Shown: positions 42,853-50,272 of the stretch, piece after piece
How the letters are laid out: each line of letters starts with the position of its first letter
Position numbering within the stretch: the first letter of the stretch is position 1
Assembly: GCA_045113775.1 (NCBI GenBank)
Contig: JBGUJH010000067.1
Span: 62,001 to 126,000, forward strand
Reading direction: 5' to 3'
DNA: 64,000 bases
From: CAG-791 sp045113775
GTDB lineage: Bacteria > Bacillota > Clostridia > Lachnospirales > Lachnospiraceae
Notes under the pieces: model-generated
What the model was told of the DNA's origin: nothing
The model's database searches: none
What the model saw: the letters and a program-made list of their open reading frames with translations, nothing else
Translations under genes and position numbers: made by a program

Positions 42853-42934
42853 ATAGTCATACCTGGTCGGTCGGCACTCATGCATTATAACGCATCTCGG
42901 GCATAAATGATATAAAAAAGTTAAAGCTTATTAT

Positions 42935-42961
42935 CCACTATTTTGCTGATAGTGGTATAAT
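42935..42961 (+). promoter_or_regulatory. Extended -10 promoter with operator-like palindrome for dhaLMK
   Basis: CCACTAT (42935-42941) and ATAGTGG (42949-42955) form a perfect inverted repeat that runs directly into TATAAT (42956-42961). The TGG before TATAAT makes an extended -10; no good -35 is visible. A repressor bound here would block the promoter. Confidence 0.55.
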
Positions 42962-43056
42962 TCTATTTGAAAAACTGTCTGTTCCATTGGGGTGGATCCG
43001 GCAGTGATTTCCGGCCGTACATCGGCTCAAACAATGTATCCGGGAGGTAACAGTTT

Positions 43057-43680
43057 ATGTCATCAAAGATTTATCAGTGCATTGAAGCGATCGGAAACCG
43101 CATCATTGAGCAGAAGGAATTCCTCACAGAGCTCGACCGCGAGATCGGCGATGCGGACCACGGGATCAATATGGCCAGAGGCTTTACCGAAGTACTGGCG
43201 GTTCTTCCCAAAGACAGCGACAACATAGGCGATGCCCTCAAGAAGACAGGCATGACTCTCCTTTCCAAGGTAGGCGGAGCATCCGGTCCTCTTTACGGCA
43301 CGGCTTACATGCAGGCCGGCAAAGTCTGCGCCGGCAAGACTTCTGTCACGCCTGAAGACGGGAAAGCGATCTTCGAGGCTGTGATCGCGGGCATCCAGAA
43401 GCGCGGCAAGGCCGTCAAGGGAGAAAAGACCATGCTTGACGCCATCATTCCCGCTTACGAAGCATACTGCGCGGCGATCGACGGCGGTGCCCCCGCTGCA
43501 GATGCGCTCGACGCTATGTGCAAGGCTGCCGAAGAAGGCGTAGAGTTCACCAAGACCATTATCGCGACCAAAGGACGCGCCAGCTATCTGGGCGAGCGCA
43601 GTATCGGCCACCAGGATCCCGGAGCAACTTCCGCAACTTATACGCTCGAGTGCATCCGCGATTTTGTGAAGGGCCTTTGA
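43057..43680 (+). CDS. dhaL: PTS-dependent dihydroxyacetone kinase, ADP-binding subunit DhaL
   Basis: This 207-residue subunit holds ADP as a phosphoryl shuttle from DhaM to dihydroxyacetone bound on DhaK. The Asp-rich Mg-ADP loop is D-R-E-I-G-D-A-D-H-G (27-36), where G-D-G-D-H-G is more usual. G-G-A-S-G-P-L-Y-G and G-H-Q-D-P-G-A-T-S are conserved. GGGAGGTAACAG precedes the ATG. Gene order here is L-M-K rather than the common K-L-M. Confidence 0.95.
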   Translation: MSSKIYQCIEAIGNRIIEQKEFLTELDREIGDADHGINMARGFTEVLAVLPKDSDNIGDALKKTGMTLLSKVGGASGPLYGTAYMQAGKVCAGKTSVTPEDGKAIFEAVIAGIQKRGKAVKGEKTMLDAIIPAYEAYCAAIDGGAPAADALDAMCKAAEEGVEFTKTIIATKGRASYLGERSIGHQDPGATSATYTLECIRDFVKGL

Positions 43681-43695
43681 TCAGAGGAGTCAGTC

Positions 43696-44085
43696 ATGGT
43701 AGGAATCGTTATTGTATCACACAGCCGGAAAGTAGCTGAAGGGATTTATGATCTTGTCATGCAGATGGCTTCTGAAAATGATCATATAATCGCTGCGGGC
43801 GGTCTGGAAGACGGCTCTATCGGCACCGACGCCATGAAGATCCAGGAAGCGATCGAGAATGCAGACACCGGCGACGGCGTCTGTGTACTCGCGGATCTCG
43901 GAAGCGGCATTATGAGTGCCGAGATGGCCATTGAAATGCTCGAGAGCGACATAGAAGTACGGATCGCGGACGCCCCGATCCTTGAGGGCGCAGTCAGCGC
44001 GGCCGTTACGTCTACTTCAGGCGCTTCCCTCGATGAAGTCATTGAGGCGGCCGAGGAGGCAAGGACAGCGTCCAAGCTCAGCTGA
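43696..44085 (+). CDS. dhaM: PTS-dependent dihydroxyacetone kinase, phosphotransferase subunit DhaM
   Basis: This 129-residue EIIA-mannose-like protein accepts phosphate from HPr on His9 (I-V-S-H-S) and passes it to ADP on DhaL. It has the short single-domain form, without the HPr and EI fusions of the E. coli protein. L-A-D-L-G-S-G is conserved mid-protein. It lies 15 nt behind dhaL. Confidence 0.93.
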   Translation: MVGIVIVSHSRKVAEGIYDLVMQMASENDHIIAAGGLEDGSIGTDAMKIQEAIENADTGDGVCVLADLGSGIMSAEMAIEMLESDIEVRIADAPILEGAVSAAVTSTSGASLDEVIEAAEEARTASKLS

Positions 44086-44198
44086 CCATATCGCTTCAGA
44101 TAATGCGGACATGCGCATTTACAGTATTCAGTTTTGGGGAATTGGTACTGTCAATATAAATGCGGAAACTAATTACTGTATTCACAGGAGGTATTCAA

Positions 44199-45197
44199 AT
44201 GAAGAAACTTATTAATGGGGTCGACAATGTAGTTGATGAGATGCTCCGCGGAATGGCTGCAGCGCATCCCGAATATGTTGAGCGCGTGGAAGGCACGGAC
44301 GTTATGATCCGTACAGGCGCCAAGAAGACCGACAAGGTCGTTCTGATCTCCGGCGGCGGCTCCGGACACGAGCCCGCTCACGGCGGATTTGTCGGAAAAG
44401 GAATGCTGGACGGCGCTGTTGCAGGCGCGGTGTTCACCTCCCCCACTCCCGACCAGGTCTATGAGGCTATCAAGGCTACCGAGTGCGGCAAGGGCGCTCT
44501 TCTGATCATCAAGAACTACACCGGTGATGTAATGAACTTCGAAATGGCCGCCGACATGGCTTCCGATGAGGATATCGAAGTTGACAAGGTCGTCGTAGCT
44601 GACGACGTCGCTGTTGAGAACAGTACCTGGACAACGGGCCGCAGAGGCATTGCAGGCACGATCTTTGTTCACAAGATCGCTGGCGCAAAGGCTGAAGAAG
44701 GCGCAAGCCTCGCTGAGGTCAAGGCTGTAGCTGAGAAAGTCATCGCGAATGTCCGCTCCATGGGCATGGGCATTGAGCCCTGCACGGTTCCCGCAGTTGG
44801 AAAGCCCGGCTTCGAACTGGCAGAAGACGAAGTTGAGATCGGTATCGGCATCCACGGCGAACCCGGAACCCACAAAGAGAAGATCAGCACAGCGAACGCA
44901 ACTGTTGATCAGCTTCTGGACAAGATCCTTGCTGAAGGCATCTACGGTGCCGGCGACAAGGTAGCCGTCATGGTCAACGGCATGGGCGCTACTCCTCTGA
45001 GCGAACTTTACATCGCGAACCTTGAAGTTTCCAAAGTCCTCGCTGACAAAGGCATCAAAGTCGCCAAGACTCTGGTGGGCAATTTCATGACATCTCTTGA
45101 GATGGCCGGCTTCTCCGTAACACTCCTCAAGCTCGATGACGAACTCGAGGCACTGCTGAATGCTCCGGCTGATACGCCCGCATTCCGTCAGATCTGA
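44199..45197 (+). CDS. dhaK: PTS-dependent dihydroxyacetone kinase, substrate-binding subunit DhaK
   Basis: This 332-residue subunit covalently binds dihydroxyacetone through a His in G-I-G-I-H-G-E-P-G (about 218). The N-terminal G-G-G-S-G-H-E-P-A-H-G-G-F-V-G and the N-Y-T-G-D motif are diagnostic. The start at ATG 44199 follows CAGGAGGTATTCAA. It yields dihydroxyacetone phosphate for glycolysis. A strong terminator follows at 45275. A 113-nt gap separates it from dhaM. Confidence 0.96.
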   Translation: MKKLINGVDNVVDEMLRGMAAAHPEYVERVEGTDVMIRTGAKKTDKVVLISGGGSGHEPAHGGFVGKGMLDGAVAGAVFTSPTPDQVYEAIKATECGKGALLIIKNYTGDVMNFEMAADMASDEDIEVDKVVVADDVAVENSTWTTGRRGIAGTIFVHKIAGAKAEEGASLAEVKAVAEKVIANVRSMGMGIEPCTVPAVGKPGFELAEDEVEIGIGIHGEPGTHKEKISTANATVDQLLDKILAEGIYGAGDKVAVMVNGMGATPLSELYIANLEVSKVLADKGIKVAKTLVGNFMTSLEMAGFSVTLLKLDDELEALLNAPADTPAFRQI

Positions 45198-45274
45198 ACG
45201 CGGCCGGTATCCGGTCCGATCCGCCCTCATTTGCATGTAAGCAGTGAGACGGATCAATGGCCCGTAAACAATAT

Positions 45275-45308
45275 ACAGGGCCGGCAGTTCATCTGCCGGC
45301 CCTGTTTT
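45275..45308 (+). terminator. Terminator of dhaLMK
   Basis: ACAGGGCCGGCAG and CTGCCGGCCCTGT close a 5-nt loop and are followed by TTTT. Confidence 0.9.
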
Positions 45309-45346
45309 ACATCTCCCGTATTCAGTCAGACTCGGAAGGATCTACT

Positions 45347-46315
45347 ATGGATTTACAATACTTGCTTTTCCTTCAGCAGCTGAGGACCACTTCATGCAGC
45401 TGGCTCACACCCGTCATGATGCTCATTTCACATCTTGCCGTAAATGGGAGCCTGATCATTTGTGTGGCCGTCTTCTGGGGAATGAACCGCGAACTCGGCT
45501 ACTGGCTCATCTCAAACTGTCTCAGCAGCCTTTTCTTTAACAATGCCCTCAAACTGACTGCCTGTATCTACCGCCCCTGGATCCGCTGTCCGGAGCTGGT
45601 CCCGCCTTCCGGAGCCATTAAGGGCGCCACAGGCTATTCCTTTCCAAGCGGACATACCCAGATCGCGGGATCATTCTTCGGTTCCATCGCAGCCAGATAC
45701 GGAAAAGAAAAAAAGGGGCTGACCGTCTTCTGCGTCGCAATGATCCTTCTCACGGCATTTTCCCGGAATTTCCTCGGCGTTCACACGCCTCAGGATGTCC
45801 TGGCGGCAATGGCGTCTTCCGCTGTGATCGTGTTCGCCAACGTCAGATTGTTTGAAAAGCTCAGGAATGATCTGTCCCTGCTGCCCAAGGCGATCGCCGT
45901 CGGATGTGTCGCTGCAGTGCTCTGTATTCTCTATTTTGCACTGAAATCATATCCTATGGATTATGTGGACGGCGCATTAGTCGTAGACCCGGCAGAGATG
46001 AAAGAAGACGGATACGCTGCAGCCGGCGCGACACTCGGCGCTCTGATCGGCGCTTTTCTTGAAACACGCTATGTGAAGTTTTCTACGGACGGCACGATCC
46101 CGCTCAAGATCATGCGTGTACTCATGGGCATTCCCGCTGCCGCCCTGATCATGCTCGTCGTAAGAAAACCGGTCTATGACCTGATCGGAAGGCCTGCGGG
46201 TCATGTTGTCATTTACTTTGCAGTGGGAATATATATCATTTTCCTCTATCCCGCGATCTTCACGGCAATTCACAGGCGCCGCCTTCAGAGTCATGAAACA
46301 CCTGCTCAGGATTAG
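45347..46315 (+). CDS. PAP2-family membrane phosphatase
   Basis: This 322-residue polytopic protein carries the PAP2 motifs: K-L-T-A-C-I-Y-R-P-W, P-S-G-H-T-Q and a third block S-R-N-F-L-G-V-H-T-P-Q-D-V. The Lys/Arg, His and Arg/His residues form the active site. It probably dephosphorylates a lipid phosphate such as undecaprenyl diphosphate or phosphatidic acid. It starts at ATG 45347 after AAGGATCTACT; an upstream in-frame ATG lies inside the dha terminator. It overlaps the convergent DUF2752 gene by 4 nt. Confidence 0.9.
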   Translation: MDLQYLLFLQQLRTTSCSWLTPVMMLISHLAVNGSLIICVAVFWGMNRELGYWLISNCLSSLFFNNALKLTACIYRPWIRCPELVPPSGAIKGATGYSFPSGHTQIAGSFFGSIAARYGKEKKGLTVFCVAMILLTAFSRNFLGVHTPQDVLAAMASSAVIVFANVRLFEKLRNDLSLLPKAIAVGCVAAVLCILYFALKSYPMDYVDGALVVDPAEMKEDGYAAAGATLGALIGAFLETRYVKFSTDGTIPLKIMRVLMGIPAAALIMLVVRKPVYDLIGRPAGHVVIYFAVGIYIIFLYPAIFTAIHRRRLQSHETPAQD

Positions 46316-46704
46316 ACCAGGTTTCTGACAATACCGAACACTACAAGGCCTATGCAGTATAACACTGCAGAAGCCTCAATTTTTGTGCTGATCCTCTCAT
46401 TTCTGACCCACTTGTACGCGCTGTAAAGGAGCAGGAACAGCAAGTATGGCGATGTTATAAACAAAAATGCGTTGGCATACAGGGCGGCTTCGAGATCCGA
46501 CTCGCTGACTGCACGGATCATCCTGGTGACGCCGCAGCCCGGACACTGAAGGCCGGTCACTTCGTGAAACAGGCAGGGGACCGCAAAGCCGCCTCTCCTG
46601 ATCCAGGCCAGATAAGCTGCGCCCGCACAACAGATAAGCAGCAGAAAAAATACTTTTCTGCTGCTGTATCCCTTTTTACACTCTTTATTGCTTTCCGAAT
46701 TCAT
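46312..46704 (-). CDS. DUF2752 membrane protein
   Basis: This 130-residue protein has three membrane helices and the DUF2752 signature C-P-G-C-G-V-T-R between the first and second helices, preceded by T-G-L-Q. The function of the family is unknown. ATG 46704 was chosen; a GTG at 46710 overlaps the upstream stop and is possible. It is coupled to the DUF4234 gene. Confidence 0.85.
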   Translation of the reverse strand: MNSESNKECKKGYSSRKVFFLLLICCAGAAYLAWIRRGGFAVPCLFHEVTGLQCPGCGVTRMIRAVSESDLEAALYANAFLFITSPYLLFLLLYSAYKWVRNERISTKIEASAVLYCIGLVVFGIVRNLV

Positions 46705-46706
46705 GA

Positions 46707-47252
46707 TCACTGAAGAACTTTGTTGACCGAATCCTGCATCAGGGCAACGGACACAATACCCAGCCCGAATATGCCCAGGATCAGGAAGATCACATTGCTC
46801 GAGCCGTTGGACTGTGTGATATAGTCACATTTCTCACCCATCTTGTAGTACCAGTACCATGAGTAGATCCCGCAGGTGACTATGGACAGGAGAATGACAA
46901 TGCCGCCGCTCGGAGCCATGGGATCCTGTGCCAGTTCATTGACCTCATTGTTGATCATGTACATCCAGTAAAGGAAATAGATCCCGCATGTAACGATCGA
47001 CAGGATAATAGCGACCGGGATGCTCCTGGGCATTACATTCGTATAGATTACCTCTTCCCTGCTGCCGGGACCGCCGTCCTGAAAACCGCTGTTCCGGAAG
47101 ACGTCGTTCTGATAGCCGCTGTTCTGTCCGCCGCCGGCGGCATTGCGGTCCTGCGGGCCGGCGCTCTGCTGTGTGTCCAGAGGTGCTCCGCACTCAACAC
47201 AGAATTTGGCTGTGTCTGTGTTTGCGGTTCCACATCTGATGCAATACTTCAT
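46707..47252 (-). CDS. Zinc-ribbon DUF4234 membrane protein
   Basis: This 181-residue protein starts with a zinc ribbon (C-I-R-C-G and C-V-E-C-G), then an Asn/Gln/Gly linker with near-repeats of N-S-G-Y-Q/F-Q. A DUF4234 region with two similar helix pairs follows, both containing I-L-L/S-I-V-T-C-G-I-Y. AGGAGGTTTAAG precedes the ATG. Function is unknown. It sits between the cytidylate-kinase-like gene and DUF2752 with no space for a promoter. Confidence 0.87.
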   Translation of the reverse strand: MKYCIRCGTANTDTAKFCVECGAPLDTQQSAGPQDRNAAGGGQNSGYQNDVFRNSGFQDGGPGSREEVIYTNVMPRSIPVAIILSIVTCGIYFLYWMYMINNEVNELAQDPMAPSGGIVILLSIVTCGIYSWYWYYKMGEKCDYITQSNGSSNVIFLILGIFGLGIVSVALMQDSVNKVLQ

Positions 47253-47257
47253 ACTGC

Positions 47258-47857
47258 TTAAACCTCCTTAAATGCCTGCGCAAATTTCATAATATACTCC
47301 GCTGTCCCCTGAATTCCGAGACGGCTGGAATTGATGATCAGGTCATATGCCCTGGAATCGCCCCACTTTGTATCACTGTAGAAATTGTGGTATGTGCGGC
47401 GGTACTTGTCTGTCTCCCTGCGCTCACGGTCTGCCTCCTCGAGAGAGATCTGCTGGATACCTGCAAGTCTCTTGTTCTTCTCCGGAACATCTCCGACTAC
47501 GAATACACGGATCAGATTGGGATTTCCATTGAGCACGGAATCAGCGCAGCGGCCTACGATCACGCAGCTCTCCCCGCTGTCCGCGATCTGCCTGATATAC
47601 TCAAATGTCATTCTCGCCACATTGCTCTCAGGAGACTCTTCGAAACCGCCGATCCTCCCGGAAAAAGGGAACCCTGCGGGTTTCTCATCCAGTTTCTTTA
47701 TATAGTTCTTATTCATACCGCTTATCTTCGCTGTGCCTTCAACAAGTCTCTTCTTGTCATAGCATGCGATCCCCATTGCATCCGCGATCTTCTTGGCGAT
47801 AGCGTGTCCTCCGCTTCCGGATTCTCTTCCGATTGTAATGACGATCTGATCTTTCAT
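47258..47857 (-). CDS. Cytidylate kinase-like family protein
   Basis: This 199-residue P-loop protein has Walker A-like G-R-E-S-G-S-G-G in place of G-x-x-x-x-G-K-S/T, and conserved V-I-V-G-R-C-A-D and W-G-D-S-R-A-Y-D-L-I-I-N-S. This is the Cytidylate_kin2 family, common in gut Clostridia. The role is unknown; nucleotide phosphorylation is not shown. GGGGGATAG precedes the ATG. Confidence 0.87.
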   Translation of the reverse strand: MKDQIVITIGRESGSGGHAIAKKIADAMGIACYDKKRLVEGTAKISGMNKNYIKKLDEKPAGFPFSGRIGGFEESPESNVARMTFEYIRQIADSGESCVIVGRCADSVLNGNPNLIRVFVVGDVPEKNKRLAGIQQISLEEADRERRETDKYRRTYHNFYSDTKWGDSRAYDLIINSSRLGIQGTAEYIMKFAQAFKEV

Positions 47858-48045
47858 AGTACTATCCCCCGTTTTTTTGTCTGAGTCATGGGATACGGAT
47901 GCGGCTGCACCCGACCCGTTTCTGTTCCTGCTGCTGCGCAGCCGATCGGATAAGTTTTCAGTGACAATTCATCACCCCGCGGCACAAATGCTTCGCATTC
48001 AGGTCTGTGGGTGTTTTGAATATTCCTGTTATTATTATATCAGAC

Positions 48046-48624
48046 TTATTCCGAATAAGCATCAGTTCTCAGGACTTCTTTGATGCCGCATACAGCCAGC
48101 ATGCTGATATACCTGGACAGAGCCTCGATATCCGTCTTTCTTCCGCTCGTAAACCACTTCTGGTAAACAGACACAAGCCCCGATACGATGTACTCCAGCA
48201 TGTAATCCTCAAGCTCACTGTCCGGGGAATTCGGGTTGAAATACAGGAGCCTGATCCTCTGTTTGAGGGAGGTGATGATCTTTTGCAAAAAAGAGATCTG
48301 ATTTCTGTTGGTGAGTATGTTCTCATAGAAATCCAGATCGGAAGTGATCAGTCTTGCCAGTGTGTTGAAAGTTGTCACCGGGTCTTTCAGGAGGGCGTCA
48401 AAATCGATCTTTCTGAGAGTTTCCTCAAATCTCTCTACAATCTCATCTTCCATCTCCTCTGCCACCATGTATACGCTGCTGTAATAATTATAAAAGGTCT
48501 TTCTGTTGATCTCCGCTGCTTCCGCCAGCTCGGTGACCGTGATCTCCTCGATCGGTTTTTTGGCCAGAAGCATTGTCATCGCGCTGTGAATGGCCTTTCT
48601 TGTCTTCATCACTCTTTTGTCCAC
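48046..48624 (-). CDS. TetR-family transcriptional regulator
   Basis: This 192-residue regulator has an N-terminal helix-turn-helix with I-T-V-T-E-L-A-E-A-A-E-I-N-R-K-T-F-Y-N-Y-Y. A ligand-binding helical domain follows. It starts with GTG at 48624 after GAGGGGCGGAAC. It is divergent from the DegV gene, and an 18-bp operator-like element overlaps each side's candidate promoter. Autoregulation and control of degV are inferred. The dha genes lie a few kb away, but DhaS-type control is not supported by any shared operator. Confidence 0.9.
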   Translation of the reverse strand: MDKRVMKTRKAIHSAMTMLLAKKPIEEITVTELAEAAEINRKTFYNYYSSVYMVAEEMEDEIVERFEETLRKIDFDALLKDPVTTFNTLARLITSDLDFYENILTNRNQISFLQKIITSLKQRIRLLYFNPNSPDSELEDYMLEYIVSGLVSVYQKWFTSGRKTDIEALSRYISMLAVCGIKEVLRTDAYSE

Positions 48625-48681
48625 GTTCCGCCCCTCTCCCGAATACGCTTACTGTTATGATAATTCCCAGTTCGTGTAAAT

Positions 48682-48699
48682 TTGTGTATTATGATACAA
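48682..48699. promoter_or_regulatory. Operator-like element on the TetR side
   Basis: TTGTGTATTATGATACAA is itself nearly palindromic, and its reverse complement matches the element at 48766-48783 at 17 of 18 positions. It overlaps a possible -10 for the TetR gene. Confidence 0.6.
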
Positions 48700-48765
48700 C
48701 TTTTGAAACTATGTTGTTTCTTCTACAATCTTAACCATCTTATGGTTTTAAATTTATCGGTGCAC

Positions 48766-48783
48766 TTGTATAATAATACACAA
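48766..48783. promoter_or_regulatory. Operator-like element on the DegV side
   Basis: TTGTATAATAATACACAA is an inverted copy of the element at 48682-48699 and contains a TATAAT (48769-48774) that may be the -10 for the DegV gene. Confidence 0.6.
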
Positions 48784-48836
48784 TTGTTTCTTATTCGAGA
48801 GTTTTTTAATCAAAATACAGATTGGAGATACTGCTG

Positions 48837-49715
48837 ATGAAAGACTATGTGATTTGCATTGACGCTTCTATAGACATCGACCAGAACTACATTGACGAAA
48901 ACAAGGTCGTGATAATCCCGATGAAATATGTACTGGGCGAGACCGAATATCTGATGGAAAACAGGCTGTCCGATCAAAAGCTCCGGGATTTTTATAATGC
49001 CATGAAGGCAGGCGAGATGACCCACACCAGCCAGATCACTCCCTATTTCTATCAGCAGGTATTCCGCAGAGAGGCCTCCTTAGGCCATAATATCCTGTAC
49101 ATATCGCTTTCCGGCGGGCTCAGCAGCACATATTCCTCTGCCCTCACCGCCGCGGAGGAGATCGAGGAGGAGTTTGATGATCTTAAGATCGAAGTCGTAG
49201 ACTCCCTTGCCGCCACCGGCGGAATGGGCCTTCTTCTCATGATGGCGGTCAGAGCGAAGGAAAGCGGCGTCTCTCTCTCCGAGAACGCTGAGGCACTGCG
49301 CAAAGCTGCCGGTAAGATCTGTCACTGGTTCCTGGTCGACGACCTCAAATACCTGCGCCGCGGCGGACGCATCTCAGCTGCCACTGCCGTCGCGGGCACC
49401 GTACTCAATATCAAACCGATCCTTAAGATCGCCGATGACGGCACGCTGATCAGCGTTGCCAAAAAGAGAGGGCTTTCCAAAGCTTCTTCTTTCCTCACGG
49501 ATTGTTATGAAGCCGCTCTGGACAGGAGCCTTTCGGATGATGTGATCATTGCTCACGCTGACTGCATTTCTGAGGCAGAAGCGATCCGGAGCCGCATCCT
49601 TTCCATCAATCCTGACGCGAATGCCCAGATCTGCGGACTGGGCCCGGTGATCGGCGCCCATACCGGTCCAGGAATGCTGGCTGTCATCCACTGGGGAAAC
49701 AGAGACTATATCTGA
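48837..49715 (+). CDS. DegV family fatty-acid-binding protein
   Basis: This 292-residue protein belongs to the DegV/FakB family, which binds a fatty acid for FakA kinase. Typical segments are I-D-A-S-I-D-I (normally T-D-S-x-x-D-L), T-S-Q-I-T-P, I-S-L-S-G-G-L-S-S-T-Y and the lipid-site V-D-D-L-K-Y-L-R-R-G-G-R-I. The C-terminus has G-P-V-I-G-A-H-T-G-P-G. The start ATG 48837 follows TTGGAG. It is divergent from a TetR regulator, so it may respond to a lipid or acyl ligand. Confidence 0.92.
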   Translation: MKDYVICIDASIDIDQNYIDENKVVIIPMKYVLGETEYLMENRLSDQKLRDFYNAMKAGEMTHTSQITPYFYQQVFRREASLGHNILYISLSGGLSSTYSSALTAAEEIEEEFDDLKIEVVDSLAATGGMGLLLMMAVRAKESGVSLSENAEALRKAAGKICHWFLVDDLKYLRRGGRISAATAVAGTVLNIKPILKIADDGTLISVAKKRGLSKASSFLTDCYEAALDRSLSDDVIIAHADCISEAEAIRSRILSINPDANAQICGLGPVIGAHTGPGMLAVIHWGNRDYI

Positions 49716-49751
49716 ATTCCGCAGACGGAAGAAAGTACATAAAGAAATTAA

Positions 49752-49790
49752 AAACAGCGCGGACCGGACAGGATCCGCGCTGTTTCTGTT
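49752..49790 (+). terminator. Bidirectional terminator between degV and the DUF1292 gene
   Basis: AAACAGCGCGGA (49752-49763) and TCCGCGCTGTTT (49774-49785) close a 10-nt loop, with T-rich sequence on either strand. It serves both convergent genes. Confidence 0.85.
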
Positions 49791-49792
49791 TG

Positions 49793-50044
49793 TTAATCAT
49801 CGAAGTCAAAGTTATCTGTGTTCTGCTCCTTAAAAATGTGATAGACCTCTTCGATCACATCATCTTCACAGGAGACAAGAGACAATTCGTCGTCTTCCTC
49901 CGATTCCACTTTGAGTATGACGACCGAGTCTTCCTCATCCTGGATCAGGACGACATACCGCTCCCCCTCGTATTCGACCGTATCCAGCAGTTCAAATTCC
50001 TGTTCTTCACCGTTCTCATCGACAAGAATAATGATGTCTTCCAT
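49793..50044 (-). CDS. DUF1292 protein
   Basis: This 83-residue acidic protein starts M-E-D-I-I-I-L-V-D-E-N-G-E-E-Q and continues Y-V-V-L-I-Q-D-E-E, the DUF1292 pattern of small Firmicutes proteins. ATG 50044 follows AAAGGGGGAAAATCA. It has no known function. A longer frame upstream has no family similarity. It is convergent with degV and divergent from the PTS gene. Confidence 0.88.
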   Translation of the reverse strand: MEDIIILVDENGEEQEFELLDTVEYEGERYVVLIQDEEDSVVILKVESEEDDELSLVSCEDDVIEEVYHIFKEQNTDNFDFDD

Positions 50045-50168
50045 TGATTTTCCCCCTTTGAACGAATATGATTCTTTGCCGTATATATGCGATCGATAAA
50101 TCAATCTATGCATTATTCTAGCATGTTCTCACAAATTGCACACTTTTTTCTTTCACGATTATAAAAAT

Positions 50169-50196
50169 TTGATAATAATGCTAAAAAATGTATGTA
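50169..50196 (+). promoter_or_regulatory. Candidate promoter of the glucose PTS gene
   Basis: TTGATA (50169-50174), a 16-bp spacer and TATGTA (50191-50196). The cre site begins 2 nt later, so CcpA would sit over the transcription start. Confidence 0.45.
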
Positions 50197-50197
50197 T

Positions 50198-50211
50198 TGA
50201 AAACGTTTTCA
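50198..50211 (+). promoter_or_regulatory. CcpA-binding cre site upstream of the PTS gene
   Basis: TGAAAACGTTTTCA is a perfect 14-bp palindrome matching the catabolite-responsive element consensus around the central CG. It lies 61 nt before the PTS start codon. Confidence 0.78.
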
Positions 50212-50272
50212 TATCGTATTCTATGTATGTAACTGTAGTCTTTTGCACATATTTACTAGAGAGGAAAAAATT

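Noticed and set aside
45257..45346. Earlier in-frame ATG for the PAP2 phosphatase
   Set aside because: The added residues are encoded by the dhaK terminator. ATG 45347 has its own ribosome site and begins the membrane protein.
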